Part shown: in pieces, positions 26,524 to 34,721 of the stretch | How the letters are laid out: the number at the start of each line of letters is the position of its first letter | Numbering within the stretch: position 1 is the first letter of the stretch | From: UMGS124 sp963619535 | GTDB lineage: Bacteria > Actinomycetota > Coriobacteriia > Coriobacteriales > UMGS124 | Length of the DNA stretch: 64,000 bases | Direction: 5' to 3' | Assembly: GCA_963619535.1 (NCBI GenBank) | Contig: CAVEWV010000002.1 | Location: forward strand, 1-64,000 | Notes under the pieces: model-generated | Told to the model about the DNA's origin: nothing | What the model saw: only the letters and a program-made list of their open reading frames with translations | The model's database searches: none | Translations under genes and position numbers: made by a program

Positions 26524-27333
26524 TTAGCGCTTGGAGTTCGCGAAGTCGCGGGCGACCTTCTCGGCGGCGGCGAGACGCTCCTGCTCGGGGGTGAGGGGCT
26601 CGGGCTGGGCCTTGGCCTTCTTGGCGGGCTCGGCGTCCTGCTCCTTCTTCGCATCCTCGTCGGCGTCGTGGGCGGCGGGCTTGCCGGCCATGATGGCCTC
26701 GCTTGCGGCCTGGGCGGCCTCCTCCACCTCAGCGGGGGTCTTGCCGGCCTTCTTGGCCTCCTTGCGGGCCTTCTTGGCGGCGTCGCGGGCGGCGGCGATC
26801 GTCTGCTCCTCCACGATGAGGCGCTCCTGCTGCTTGCGCGTCATGGAGGCCACCTTGTCGCGGTGTTTGTTGCGGCACTTGCGCACCACAGTGAAGTCCA
26901 TGACGAGGGCGCCGATGATGGCGGCGTAGGCCAGGATGAGCATGGCGACGTTCACGGCCACGGGCACGTTCATCGACATCGTGGCCCAGGAGAGCACGGT
27001 GAAGATGACGGCGAGCACGAGCAGCACCCACCAGGTGCGGCGCAGCTTCTTGTACTTCTCGTCCTTGCGGGTGAGGATGTCCACGGCGGTGTAGGCGATG
27101 TTCTCGCCCTCGCGCTCCTTGGCGCGGGCGGCGCGCTTCTCCTCCTTGGACATGTTCATCTCGGCCATGGCGCGCTGCTTGGCGTTCTTGGGCTTGGGCT
27201 TGCCCTCGGTGCGCACCGAGGCCGCAGCCTTCGAGGCGGGCTTGGCCGAGGCGGCGCGAGGCTTCACGGAGCCTTGGGAACGGCCCTCGCGCTCGACGGT
27301 GTATCGCTCGTTCTGAGGGTTGCGCATGCTCAT
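26524..27333 (-). CDS. Two-helix membrane protein with basic coiled ends
   Basis: A 269-residue protein whose ATG overlaps the purC stop (TAATG), so it is translated from the purC message. A basic, Lys/Ala/Ser-rich N-terminal 90 residues precede two membrane helices (about residues 99-117 and 126-150). A long Lys/Ala/Glu-rich helical tail follows. Both ends are predicted cytoplasmic. Similar two-helix, highly charged proteins beside pur genes are not something I can name. A purine-related role is not implied by the coupling alone. Confidence 0.7.
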   Translation of the reverse strand: MSMRNPQNERYTVEREGRSQGSVKPRAASAKPASKAAASVRTEGKPKPKNAKQRAMAEMNMSKEEKRAARAKEREGENIAYTAVDILTRKDEKYKKLRRTWWVLLVLAVIFTVLSWATMSMNVPVAVNVAMLILAYAAIIGALVMDFTVVRKCRNKHRDKVASMTRKQQERLIVEEQTIAAARDAAKKARKEAKKAGKTPAEVEEAAQAASEAIMAGKPAAHDADEDAKKEQDAEPAKKAKAQPEPLTPEQERLAAAEKVARDFANSKR

Positions 27334-28223
27334 TAGCAGGACCCCTCGCTCACGAACTCCAGCCCGGTGAGCATGGTGTAGGCCTCGCGGTACTTGAGCG
27401 AGGTGGCCTCGAGCACGTCGGCGGGAAGCGCGGGCGCGTCGCCCTTGCGGTCGGCCCAGTTGGCATTGAGCCAGTTGCGCACGAACTGCTTGTCGAAGCT
27501 GTCCTGCACCTTGCCCTCCTCGTAGGCGTCGGCGCGCCAGAAACGGCTGGAGTCGGGCGTGATGCACTCGTCGATGAGGGTCATCTGGCCGTCGATGATG
27601 CCGAACTCGAACTTGGTGTCGGCGATGATGATGCCGCGCTCGGCCGCGTAATCAGCCGCGGCGCTGTAGATCTTGATGGACAGGTCGCGCAGCTGGGAGG
27701 CGACCTCCTCGCCCTCGCGGTCGACGAGCTGGGCATAGGAGATGTTCTCGTCATGGTCGCCCAGGGCGGCCTTGGTGGAGGGGGTGAAGATGGGCTCGGA
27801 GAGCTTGGAGGCCTCGGTGAGGCCGGCGGGCAGTTGGATGCCGCACACGGTTCCGTCCTGGTCGTAGGTCTTCTTGCCGCTGCCGGTGAGGTAGCCGCGC
27901 ACGATGCACTCCACCATGACGGGCTTGGCCTTCTTCACGAGCATGCTGCGGCCCGCCAGGTAGCCGGCGTAGGGCTGGAACTTCTCGGGCAGGTCGGCCA
28001 CGGAGGTGGACAGCATGTGGTTGGGCACGAGGTCGGCGAACTTCTCGAACCAGAACTTGGAAATGCGCGTGAGCACCTCGCCCTTGAAGGGGATCTCGGA
28101 GGGGAGCATGTAGTCGAACGCGCTGATGCGGTCGGAGGCGACGATGAGCAGCTTGTCGCCCAGGTCGTAGATGTCGCGCACCTTGCCCTGCGAGTCGGGC
28201 CTCATCATGGTGGTCTGGGACAC
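27333..28223 (-). CDS. purC: SAICAR synthase
   Basis: A 296-residue phosphoribosylaminoimidazole-succinocarboxamide synthase, which condenses CAIR with aspartate using ATP. The GTG start at 28223 (VSQTTMMRP) follows GAGGAGATTACCC. Family blocks are QGKVRDIYDLGDKLLIVASD, the SAFDYMLPSEIPFKG segment, ECIVRGYLTGSG and the closing IDECITPDSSRFW. Length fits the longer, yeast-like PurC branch. The downstream membrane-protein gene overlaps its stop by one base. Confidence 0.96.
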   Translation of the reverse strand: MSQTTMMRPDSQGKVRDIYDLGDKLLIVASDRISAFDYMLPSEIPFKGEVLTRISKFWFEKFADLVPNHMLSTSVADLPEKFQPYAGYLAGRSMLVKKAKPVMVECIVRGYLTGSGKKTYDQDGTVCGIQLPAGLTEASKLSEPIFTPSTKAALGDHDENISYAQLVDREGEEVASQLRDLSIKIYSAAADYAAERGIIIADTKFEFGIIDGQMTLIDECITPDSSRFWRADAYEEGKVQDSFDKQFVRNWLNANWADRKGDAPALPADVLEATSLKYREAYTMLTGLEFVSEGSC

Positions 28224-28316
28224 GGGTAATCTCCTCTCGACGCGGGTGGGCCCCACTGCCCGCCCCACGAACCCTGTGCATAGACGGATTATTTTAGGAC
28301 GCAGGCGCATCATGGC

Positions 28317-28358
28317 GGCAGCGCCGCGCAGTCTATAGAAAAACCGCGCGGCGCTGCC
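28317..28358 (-). terminator. Long hairpin after the sensor kinase gene
   Basis: A perfect 13-bp GC-rich stem (GGCAGCGCCGCGC and complement) with a 16-base loop begins three bases past the kinase stop codon. The T-run (TTTTT) lies inside the loop on the minus strand, not after the stem, so it is either an unusual terminator or an RNA-stabilising 3' structure between the kinase and purC. Confidence 0.6.
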
Positions 28359-28361
28359 TGC

Positions 28362-29789
28362 TTACTGGGATTCCTTTGGCTGGGTCAGCGGCAAATGGAG
28401 CGTGAAGGTGGTGCCCACGCCCTGCTCGGAGTCGACACTGATGCGCCCGTGGTGGTGGTCGATGATCTCCTTGGTCACCGCCAGGCCCACGCCCAGGCCG
28501 CCCTTGGCGCGGTTGCGGCTCTCCTCGGCGCGCCAGAACCGCCCGAACACGCGGGGGATGTCCTCCTTGGCGATGCCGATGCCCGTGTCCTGCACACTGA
28601 TGCACGCGCCGTCCTCGTCGCTGGACACGCGCACGGTGACGGTGCCGGGGGCGGGCGTGTAGCGCATGGCGTTGGAGATGAGGTTCGTCACGGCCTGGGT
28701 GATGGTGTCGCGGTCGAGCTCAACCTCAAGCTCGCCGTCGTCGGTGGCGTCCTCGAAGACGAGCTTCAGGCCCACCTCGTCGAGCATGGCTTTGTGCGTC
28801 GCGGCCAGGCCCGCCACGAAGTCCACCGCGTCGACGGGGACGATCTTCATGGCGACGGAGCCGTTCTCCAGACGCGACAGCGACAGCATGCCGTCTACCA
28901 GGCGCGACAGGCGCGTGATCTCGCTGCGCACGAGCGCGAGGTGCTCCTGGTCGCAGTCGTACACGCCGTCCTGCATGGCCTCCACCGTGGCGAGCATGCT
29001 CATGAGCGGGGTGCGCAGCTCATGCGCCATGTCGTTGGTGAGGCGGCGCTCAAGCTCGCGGTCGTTCTCCACCTTCTCGGCCATCTGGTCGAACGTCTCG
29101 CCGAGCTGGCCCAGGTCGTCCTTGCCCGTGATGTTGCAGCGGGCCGACAGGTCGCCCTCCTTGATAAGGGAGGCGGCGTGCGAGATGAGGCGCACGGGCG
29201 AGGTGAGGGCCCGCGAGATGGCAAATCCCAGCACCGCCGCCACGAGCACCGAGGCGCCGCCGGCGATGGCGATGCCCTCGAACGACTTGCTGCGGAACGA
29301 CTCGTCGCGCTGAGTGAGCAGGTACTCCGAGCCGTACACCCACACCGACACCGAGCCGATGGTGGCGCCCGAGGTGCTCTTGACGTCGGTGGTCACCATT
29401 TGCGAGGCGCTGGGCGCCAGCGACATGTCGGCGTCGGGCAGCGACGAGGAGGCCGACACCGTGGAGTCGTACACGGCGTTGCCCTTGGAGTCGCTGATCT
29501 GCACGCCGATGTCCTCGAGCGACTCGGCGCTCGAGGCGGCCGTCTCAAGGTCGCGCGCCGTCCAGTAGCCCTTGTTGGCATAGGAGCGCTCGAGCGTGGT
29601 CGCGGTTGAGTCGGCCAGCTCCTCCAGGGTGGAGCGCGTGTAGTTCTGGAACTCGTCGTTCCACAGCACGCTGAGCACCACCGCGTACAGGGCCGCGATG
29701 AGCACGGCCACCACGCCGAAGCTGATGGCGACCCTGGCCCTGAAGCTCATCTTGGAGTTCATCGAGGCGCGTTGCTTGTCGTGCGCCAT
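28362..29789 (-). CDS. Two-component sensor histidine kinase
   Basis: A 475-residue membrane kinase. Start MAHDKQ at 29789 follows GAGGTAGATGCC. Helices at about residues 19-44 and 178-200 bracket an extracytoplasmic sensor domain of about 130 residues. Then come a HAMP linker, the HisKA box with the phospho-acceptor His in NDMAHELRTPLMS (about residue 255), and a HATPase with NLISNAMRYTP, DTGIGIAKEDI and GGLGVGLAVTKEI. It pairs with the response regulator 104 bases upstream on the same strand. Class resembles the BaeS/CpxA-like envelope sensors; the signal is unknown. Confidence 0.94.
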   Translation of the reverse strand: MAHDKQRASMNSKMSFRARVAISFGVVAVLIAALYAVVLSVLWNDEFQNYTRSTLEELADSTATTLERSYANKGYWTARDLETAASSAESLEDIGVQISDSKGNAVYDSTVSASSSLPDADMSLAPSASQMVTTDVKSTSGATIGSVSVWVYGSEYLLTQRDESFRSKSFEGIAIAGGASVLVAAVLGFAISRALTSPVRLISHAASLIKEGDLSARCNITGKDDLGQLGETFDQMAEKVENDRELERRLTNDMAHELRTPLMSMLATVEAMQDGVYDCDQEHLALVRSEITRLSRLVDGMLSLSRLENGSVAMKIVPVDAVDFVAGLAATHKAMLDEVGLKLVFEDATDDGELEVELDRDTITQAVTNLISNAMRYTPAPGTVTVRVSSDEDGACISVQDTGIGIAKEDIPRVFGRFWRAEESRNRAKGGLGVGLAVTKEIIDHHHGRISVDSEQGVGTTFTLHLPLTQPKESQ

Positions 29790-29893
29790 GGCATCTACCT
29801 CGCCCTCAAACGAAAAGCGCCGAACGCAGGCCACTCGGCCAGGCGCCCGGCGCACTATGGACAATCATACGTGCAAAAGATCAGCGCAAGCCC

Positions 29894-30610
29894 TTACTCG
29901 GCGTCTTCCTTCTTGGGGGCCTCGAAGCGGTAGCCCACGCCGTGCACGGTGTAGAGCCACTTGGGGTTGCGCGGGTCGTCGCCGAGCTTGGCGCGCAGGT
30001 TCTTGACGTGGGAGTCGATGGTGCGCTCGTAGCCCTCGAAGTCGTAGCCCAGGACCTTCTCGACCAGCTCCATGCGCGTGTAGACGCGGCCCGGGTAACG
30101 GGCGAGGGTGGTGAGGAGCTTGAACTCGGAGGCAGTGAGCTCGACCTCATGCTTGTTGACCGAGACCTTGTGGCCCGACACGTCGATGACCAGCTCGCCG
30201 AAGTCGAGGACCTCGAGCTGGGGGTCGTTGTCCTGGCGGGCGCGACGCAGCAGCGCGCCGACGCGGGCCACGAGCTCGCGGGGCGAGAAGGGCTTCACCA
30301 GGTAGTCGTCGGCGCCGAGCTGCAGGCCGATGATGCGGTCGTCGACCTCGCCCTTGGCGGTGAGCATGATGATCGGCACCTCGGAGGTGTCGCGGATGGC
30401 ACGGCAGACGCGCTCGCCGGAGAGCTTGGGAAGCATGAGGTCGAGGATGACCAGGTCGAACTGGTGCTTCTCAAACTCCTCGACGGCCGACTGGCCGTCG
30501 CCGACGCCCACGACCGAGTACTTGTCCTCGCGCTCGAGATAGGCCGTCACCGCGTCACGGATGGGCTTCTCGTCCTCAACGAGCAGGATCCTGAACTTCT
30601 CCTGTGCCAT
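29894..30610 (-). CDS. OmpR/PhoB-family response regulator
   Basis: A 238-residue regulator. Start MAQEKFRI follows AAGGAGATTGCCC. The receiver domain has the acidic pair at Glu12/Asp13, phospho-acceptor Asp57 (LVILDLMLPK) and the conserved Lys in DDYLVKPFSP. The C-terminal winged helix shows LTASEFKLLTTLARYPGRVYTRMEL and GYERTIDSHVKNLRAKLG, ending in the wing motif VHGVGYRFE. It is upstream of its kinase in one probable operon. Confidence 0.96.
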   Translation of the reverse strand: MAQEKFRILLVEDEKPIRDAVTAYLEREDKYSVVGVGDGQSAVEEFEKHQFDLVILDLMLPKLSGERVCRAIRDTSEVPIIMLTAKGEVDDRIIGLQLGADDYLVKPFSPRELVARVGALLRRARQDNDPQLEVLDFGELVIDVSGHKVSVNKHEVELTASEFKLLTTLARYPGRVYTRMELVEKVLGYDFEGYERTIDSHVKNLRAKLGDDPRNPKWLYTVHGVGYRFEAPKKEDAE

Positions 30611-30714
30611 GGGCAATCTCCTTCGCTTGCAAGAGCCACCGCGCAACGCAAGCACACCGCACTCGACGGCGTGCCACAGAGCGCTCACTATACATAGTCG
30701 CAGTGCAGTATACC

Positions 30715-32052
30715 CTACGTAAGCGAAAATGTCCTTACCAAAACGCTGGAAGGAATGCCCGAAGTGGCGTCTTTTATGGTCGCGTACGTGACGAAAACGT
30801 CAGTCGTTCCCTGCGTGGCGGGGTAGTCGCCATAGTCGGTGCAGCCGCTGGCGGCGCTTATGAGCGCGTAGGTCATGCGCTCGACGTCCACCACGAAGTA
30901 CGACACGCGGCTCCTCACCACGTACAGGCCCGCGACGTTGCACACCTGGGCGGACGGCTCGCGCAGCACGTAATGGAACGGCCCCTCCCCCGGGCCGATG
31001 CAGTAGCCCATGGAGCCCAGGCGGCCGCCGTAGCCGTAGTCGGCCTCGATGCTGAAGGCAAACGACGAGCCGATGTAGGTCGCGAAGAGCGGCTTGACCG
31101 AAACGGGCAGCACGAGCTGGTCGAGCTGGGCGTGCTGGCCCGTGAGCGCAAGGGCCGTGATGCCGTAGTACACGCCCTCGTCGGCGTTGACGCGCGGGGC
31201 GAGCGTGACCACCCTGTCGGAGATGGAGGGGGCGCACCCGAAGCGCCCCGGCGAGTCCCACAGCTCCTCGCCCTGGGATGAGCCCAGCGTCCACACGTAG
31301 GCGTGCGAGTGCTCCTTGGAGCGCGGCCCCGACGGGTCGGGCATCACCTGCCACACCGCATAGGCCCCCGACGCGTCGAACTGGGGAAGCAGCCAGTCGG
31401 AGTCGCCCTCGGCAAGCTTGGAGATGCCGGCGGAGGCCTGCGTGATGGCGGCGCCCGTGAAGCTGCACGCGTAGAGCGCCCAGTCGAGCGTGGCGTTGTT
31501 CTCCTCGACCCACAGCACCATGTTGTCGGTGATGCGGGCCTCGCTCACCGCCCAGCCCTTGCCCGTGACGCCCTGCTCGAGCAGGACCGTGTACTCGCCG
31601 CTCGTAAGGTTCAGGCAGCCCAGGCGCGTGAAGGTGCGCCCGTCGGTGTTGGCCTGCACCACGGCGGCCCAGCTGTCGCACGAGGCGTACACCACGCAGC
31701 CCACAGGCAGGGTGAAGGAGGAAACAGGCTGATAATCCACCTGGTCCATGACGTCCATGAACGTGGCGATGACCCCGATGTTGCCGTCGTCGTCGGGCTG
31801 GCCGTAGGGGTTGCCGTCGGAGTCGGTCTGGGTGGAGGCATCGATGGGGGCGGAGGCGTCGGTGGTCGAGGCGGCGGCGTCCCCGGTTGTGTCAGACGAT
31901 GCGGCCGCGTCTTGCTCGCCTGCGTCCTGGGAGGAGTCGGCCTGCGCCTGGTCGGCCTCGTCGGCCCGGGCGGCCCCGGCAAGGCCGGCGGCGAGCGTCG
32001 CCGCAAGCGAGGCCACGAAGCCCCGCCGTGAGGTCTGCGGCTCGCGCGGCAT
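30715..32052 (-). CDS. Tat-exported protein, probable beta-propeller
   Basis: A 445-residue protein with a twin-arginine signal (TSRRGFVASLAATL, cleavage near AARA) and then a low-complexity Ala/Asp/Thr linker to about residue 85. The rest alternates short beta-like segments with aromatic and Gly turns (for example MVLWVEENNATLDWALYAC and SGAYAVWQVMPDPSG), which suggests a beta-propeller fold; no catalytic motif is evident. It is just downstream of the Rrf2 regulator and may share its message. Family and function unknown. Confidence 0.7.
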   Translation of the reverse strand: MPREPQTSRRGFVASLAATLAAGLAGAARADEADQAQADSSQDAGEQDAAASSDTTGDAAASTTDASAPIDASTQTDSDGNPYGQPDDDGNIGVIATFMDVMDQVDYQPVSSFTLPVGCVVYASCDSWAAVVQANTDGRTFTRLGCLNLTSGEYTVLLEQGVTGKGWAVSEARITDNMVLWVEENNATLDWALYACSFTGAAITQASAGISKLAEGDSDWLLPQFDASGAYAVWQVMPDPSGPRSKEHSHAYVWTLGSSQGEELWDSPGRFGCAPSISDRVVTLAPRVNADEGVYYGITALALTGQHAQLDQLVLPVSVKPLFATYIGSSFAFSIEADYGYGGRLGSMGYCIGPGEGPFHYVLREPSAQVCNVAGLYVVRSRVSYFVVDVERMTYALISAASGCTDYGDYPATQGTTDVFVTYATIKDATSGIPSSVLVRTFSLT

Positions 32053-32057
32053 GACGG

Positions 32058-32513
32058 CTAGCCCCTGTGGCCCGAGCCGATGCAGGAACCGGGCGTGGTG
32101 CCCGTGCCCTCGGAGTCGTTGACCAGGTCGGTGAGGGTGTAACCGTTCACGTAGGCGTTGATGAGCTTGTTGAGACCCACCCAGAAGCTGTTCGTCTCAC
32201 AGTCGGACTGGCGCGGGCAGGCCTCATCGCCCGCGAGGCACGACACGGGGGCCGTCGAGCCTTCCGTGGCACGTAGGATCTCGCCGGCGGTGATGTCGTC
32301 GGCCGAGCGTGCGAGCGTGTAGCCGCCGCCCTGGCCGCGGCTGCCCTCCAGCATGCCCGCCGCGCACAGCGAGCGGGCGAGCTGCTCGAGGTACTTGACC
32401 GAGATGCCCTGCCGCTCGCCTATCTCGCGCAGCGCGACACGGCCCGCACCCTGGTGGCGGGCGATGTCGATCATCATGCGCATGGCGTAGCGGCCCCTGC
32501 TGGAGACAAGCAT
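32058..32513 (-). CDS. Rrf2/IscR-like regulator with three Cys
   Basis: A 151-residue winged-helix regulator of the Rrf2 family: MLVSSRGRYAMRMMIDIARH, then GISVKYLEQLARSLCAAGML as the recognition region and GSRGQGGGYTLAR as the wing. Cys92, Cys99 and Cys105 lie close to the positions of the three [2Fe-2S] ligands of E. coli IscR (92, 98, 104), so an iron-sulfur sensor is likely. No isc or suf genes lie in the window. It is followed five bases later by the Tat-exported protein and preceded six bases upstream by a four-Cys protein, so the three may form an operon. Confidence 0.9.
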   Translation of the reverse strand: MLVSSRGRYAMRMMIDIARHQGAGRVALREIGERQGISVKYLEQLARSLCAAGMLEGSRGQGGGYTLARSADDITAGEILRATEGSTAPVSCLAGDEACPRQSDCETNSFWVGLNKLINAYVNGYTLTDLVNDSEGTGTTPGSCIGSGHRG

Positions 32514-32519
32514 GGCGTC

Positions 32520-32786
32520 TTACTTGCCCGCGAGCGCCTGGGCCTCGCGCAGGGCGCGGGCAAGCTGGTCGGCGCAGGAGGTGGGGCGGTTGCCGCAGGT
32601 GTTGCCGGCGATCTTGTCGGCGATGACGTCGACGGGCATGCCGGCCACGAGCTTGCCGATGGCCTTGAGGTTGCCGTTGCAGCCGTTGGTGAACTCGACG
32701 GACTCGATGGTCTGGCCGTCGTCAGACAGCACGACGTGGATGTTGCGGGCGCACACGCCGCTGGGCTTGTAGTCGGTCTCGATCAT
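32520..32786 (-). CDS. Four-Cys TSCPD-domain protein (TIGR03905-like)
   Basis: An 88-residue soluble protein with conserved Cys in SGVCARN, TNGCNGN, GNTCGNR and PTSCADQ, the TSCPD arrangement also found at the C terminus of class II (vitamin B12) ribonucleotide reductases. Stand-alone members have no known role; the Cys set could bind a metal or cluster. Start MIETDYKP follows GGAGAGGAAACC. It leads the cluster with the Rrf2 regulator. Confidence 0.85.
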   Translation of the reverse strand: MIETDYKPSGVCARNIHVVLSDDGQTIESVEFTNGCNGNLKAIGKLVAGMPVDVIADKIAGNTCGNRPTSCADQLARALREAQALAGK

Positions 32787-32938
32787 GGATGGTTTCCTCT
32801 CCTTGGTTCCCATTCACAGCCGGCAGCGCACCGGCAGATACGGCCATTGTACCTGCAAAGCACGGCCCCGCACGCAACCTGCTGCAAACCGACACGAGAA
32901 GGGGCGCCCCCACCAAGAGACGCCCCTCCAAAAACGCC

Positions 32939-33067
32939 GCGCGCCAGGTTCCGCCCTTACAAACGCAGGTTCTGGCGCGCAAGGCGCACGGAGCCGTAGC
33001 GTACTAGACGTACACCAAAGGTGCGCACCGCGCGTAAGGCTCCGTGGAACGCAGCGCGCCAGGTTCC
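32939..33067 (+). repeat. Nested hairpin repeat copy R3
   Basis: CTGGCGCGC (32972-32980) pairs with GCGCGCCAG (33054-33062), and CACGGAGCC (32987-32995) with GGCTCCGTG (33038-33046). The stems are the same as in R2 but the element is in the opposite orientation and the loop is expanded by about 20 bases (CACCAAAGGTGCGCACCGCG inserted after the GTACTAGACGTAC core). The flanking sequence GCGCGCCAGGTTCCG occurs on both sides and is shared with R4. Confidence 0.85.
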
Positions 33068-33164
33068 GCCCTTACAAACGCGGGTTCTCGGCGGCAAGGC
33101 GTCGGGAGGCGCAGCGTACTGGACGTACGTAAGCCTCCCGAGAACGCGGCCGCCGAGGTTCCGC
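33054..33164 (+). repeat. Nested hairpin repeat copy R4 with changed stems
   Basis: CTCGGCGGC (33087-33095) pairs with GCCGCCGAG (33149-33157), and TCGGGAGGC (33102-33110) with GCCTCCCGA (33133-33141). Linkers AAGGCG and GAACGCG and the loop GCAGCGTACTGGACGTACG match R2 and R3, but both stems have different bases with pairing kept. It overlaps R3 through the shared flank at 33054-33067. Confidence 0.85.
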
Positions 33165-33166
33165 AA

Positions 33167-34405
33167 CTAATACCTATTGTCGTAGATGCGGGTGGACTTC
33201 TTTTCGGAGCGTGGTAGATCCCCGATCCCCACGGCCTTGGGGACGATGGTGACGCCGATGCGGTTCTTGAACGTCTCCACCATGGTGGCCTCGATGTCGC
33301 GGCGCACCAAGGGGTCGTCGGAGTCGCACTCGAAGTACACGGTCATAATGTCCTTGCCCTGGAGGTGGTCGATCATCACCTGGTACTCGCTGGACACGCC
33401 GTCCACGGCGGCGCAGACCTCCTCCACCTGGGCGGGGAACATGTTGACGCCCTTCACCTTGAACATGTCGTCGGTGCGGCCCACGAGCTGGGAGATGCGC
33501 GTGTGCTCGCAGCCGCAGGGGCAGTCGCCGGGAATGATGCTCGACAGGTCGTGCGTGCGGTAGCGGATGAGCGGCGCGCCCTCCTTAACGAGCGTGGTGA
33601 TGACCAGCTCGCCCACCTCGCCGTCGGGCAGGTTCTTGCCCGTCTTGGGGTCGACGACCTCCACATACACGTAGTCGTCCCACACGTGAATGCCGCAGTC
33701 GCAGTCGCAGCTCACGCCCACGCCGGGGCCGTAAATCTCGGTGAGGCCGTAGATGTCGTAGAGCTTGACGCCCAGCGCGGAGGCGATGCGATCGCGCATC
33801 TTCTTGCCCCAGCGCTCGCTGCCGATGAGGCCCTTGGTGAGGGCGAGCTTGTCGCGCACGCCCTCCTGGGCGATGCGCTCGGCGAGCAAGAGAGCATAGG
33901 AGGAGGTGGCGCACAGCACGGTAGACTGCAGGTCCGCCATCATGCGCAGCTGCTTCTCGGTGTTGCCCGGGCCCATGGGGATGGCCATGGCGCCCATGCG
34001 CTCGGCGCCCAGCTGGAAGCCGATGCCGGCCGTCCATAGGCCGTAACCAGGCGTGATGTGGATGCGGTCCTTGGACGTGCAGCCGATGGCGCGGTAGCAG
34101 CGCGCGAACATCTCGGCCCAGTCGTCGACGTCCTTCTGGGTGTAGGGGATGATGACGGGGGTGCCGGTGGTGCCCGAGGAGGAGTGGATGCGGACGATCT
34201 CCTCGTCGGGGACGGCCTGGATGCCCAGGGGATACGCCTCGCGCAGGTCCGCCTTCTCGGAGAAGGGCAGGCGCTCGAAGTCCTCCTGGGTACGGATGGT
34301 GGACATGTCGATGCCCGCGAACTTCTTGGCGTAGAACGGGCTCTTCTGCTGGATGGTGTCCAGCTCCTTGAGGATGGCGTTGAGCTGGAACGGCTTCATC
34401 TTCAT
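33167..34405 (-). CDS. Phenylacetate-CoA ligase family protein
   Basis: A 412-residue AMP-forming acyl-CoA ligase of the PaaK type. It should activate an aryl acid with ATP and CoA. The P-loop SSSGTTGTPVIIPYT lies near residue 95, the core YGLTEIYGPGVG near 240, the Asp/Arg pair in LIRYRTHDL near 300 and the C-terminal lid with DLPRSEKKSTR at the end. Cys-rich stretches SCDCDCG and CPCGCEH are usual in the PaaK branch. Start MKMKPFQL follows GGGAGGGG. No paa or indolepyruvate oxidoreductase genes are adjacent, so the acid (phenylacetate, indoleacetate or similar) is open. Confidence 0.9.
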   Translation of the reverse strand: MKMKPFQLNAILKELDTIQQKSPFYAKKFAGIDMSTIRTQEDFERLPFSEKADLREAYPLGIQAVPDEEIVRIHSSSGTTGTPVIIPYTQKDVDDWAEMFARCYRAIGCTSKDRIHITPGYGLWTAGIGFQLGAERMGAMAIPMGPGNTEKQLRMMADLQSTVLCATSSYALLLAERIAQEGVRDKLALTKGLIGSERWGKKMRDRIASALGVKLYDIYGLTEIYGPGVGVSCDCDCGIHVWDDYVYVEVVDPKTGKNLPDGEVGELVITTLVKEGAPLIRYRTHDLSSIIPGDCPCGCEHTRISQLVGRTDDMFKVKGVNMFPAQVEEVCAAVDGVSSEYQVMIDHLQGKDIMTVYFECDSDDPLVRRDIEATMVETFKNRIGVTIVPKAVGIGDLPRSEKKSTRIYDNRY

Positions 34406-34721
34406 GGCGGGTATCCCCTCCCTATGGTCGGTGTGCGTCTGTTGCGCATGGGGCGCACTATAGCGCATCGGGGCATGGAAGAGCAGGTGCACCGGGGCAA
34501 ATTCCAGGCTCCTCGGCGGGCGGATGCGCACGATAAGGCGGCATTTTGTGCTCCTCGGCCCCTTTCGTGAGTACTCGTTGGTACCAGTATGGTACTCGTT
34601 GGTATTGAGACCCCCTCGATGGCTGTTTGGGACCCTCGGCCCCGGATGGCGGCCCTATAGTTCTCCTCGTCAACAAGGAGCGGCCAAAACGAAGGCCGCC
34701 CGCAACCGAAAGGACTTTCCC
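34406..34721 (+). other. Divergent promoter region of PaaK-type and first molbindin genes
   Basis: No gene is seen. The minus strand has TATAGT near 34455, a possible -10 for the ligase. The plus strand carries two copies of GTACTCGTTGGTAY at 34571-34584 and 34592-34605 (21 bases apart, two helical turns), then TATAGT at 34656-34661 as a likely -10 for the molbindin gene. No good -35 accompanies it. Confidence 0.55.
34571..34605 (+). promoter_or_regulatory. Two direct repeats of GTACTCGTTGGTA(C/T)
   Basis: The 14-base element occurs at 34571-34584 and 34592-34605 with 21-base spacing, 51 bases upstream of the TATAGT. A single copy lies at the same distance upstream of the second molbindin gene, and a related site lies upstream of the HTH/PBP regulator at 8262. 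A regulator bound here could activate a promoter that lacks a -35. Operator function is inferred. Confidence 0.5.

Larger units (their letters stand above)
32787..33166. other. Intergenic region holding two hairpin repeats
   Basis: No gene is seen in these 380 bases. A moderate hairpin at about 32900-32930 (AGGGGCG/CGCCCCT) is followed by the two family hairpins R3 and R4. The PaaK-type gene ends at 33167, directly after R4, so R4 may serve as its 3' structure. Confidence 0.7.

Noticed and set aside
22066..27336. Very long plus-strand open frame across purL and its upstream gene
   Set aside because: It is antisense to purL, which has clear motifs; the translation is His/Ala/Gly/Leu-rich shadow sequence without domains, a known by-product of high-GC codon use.
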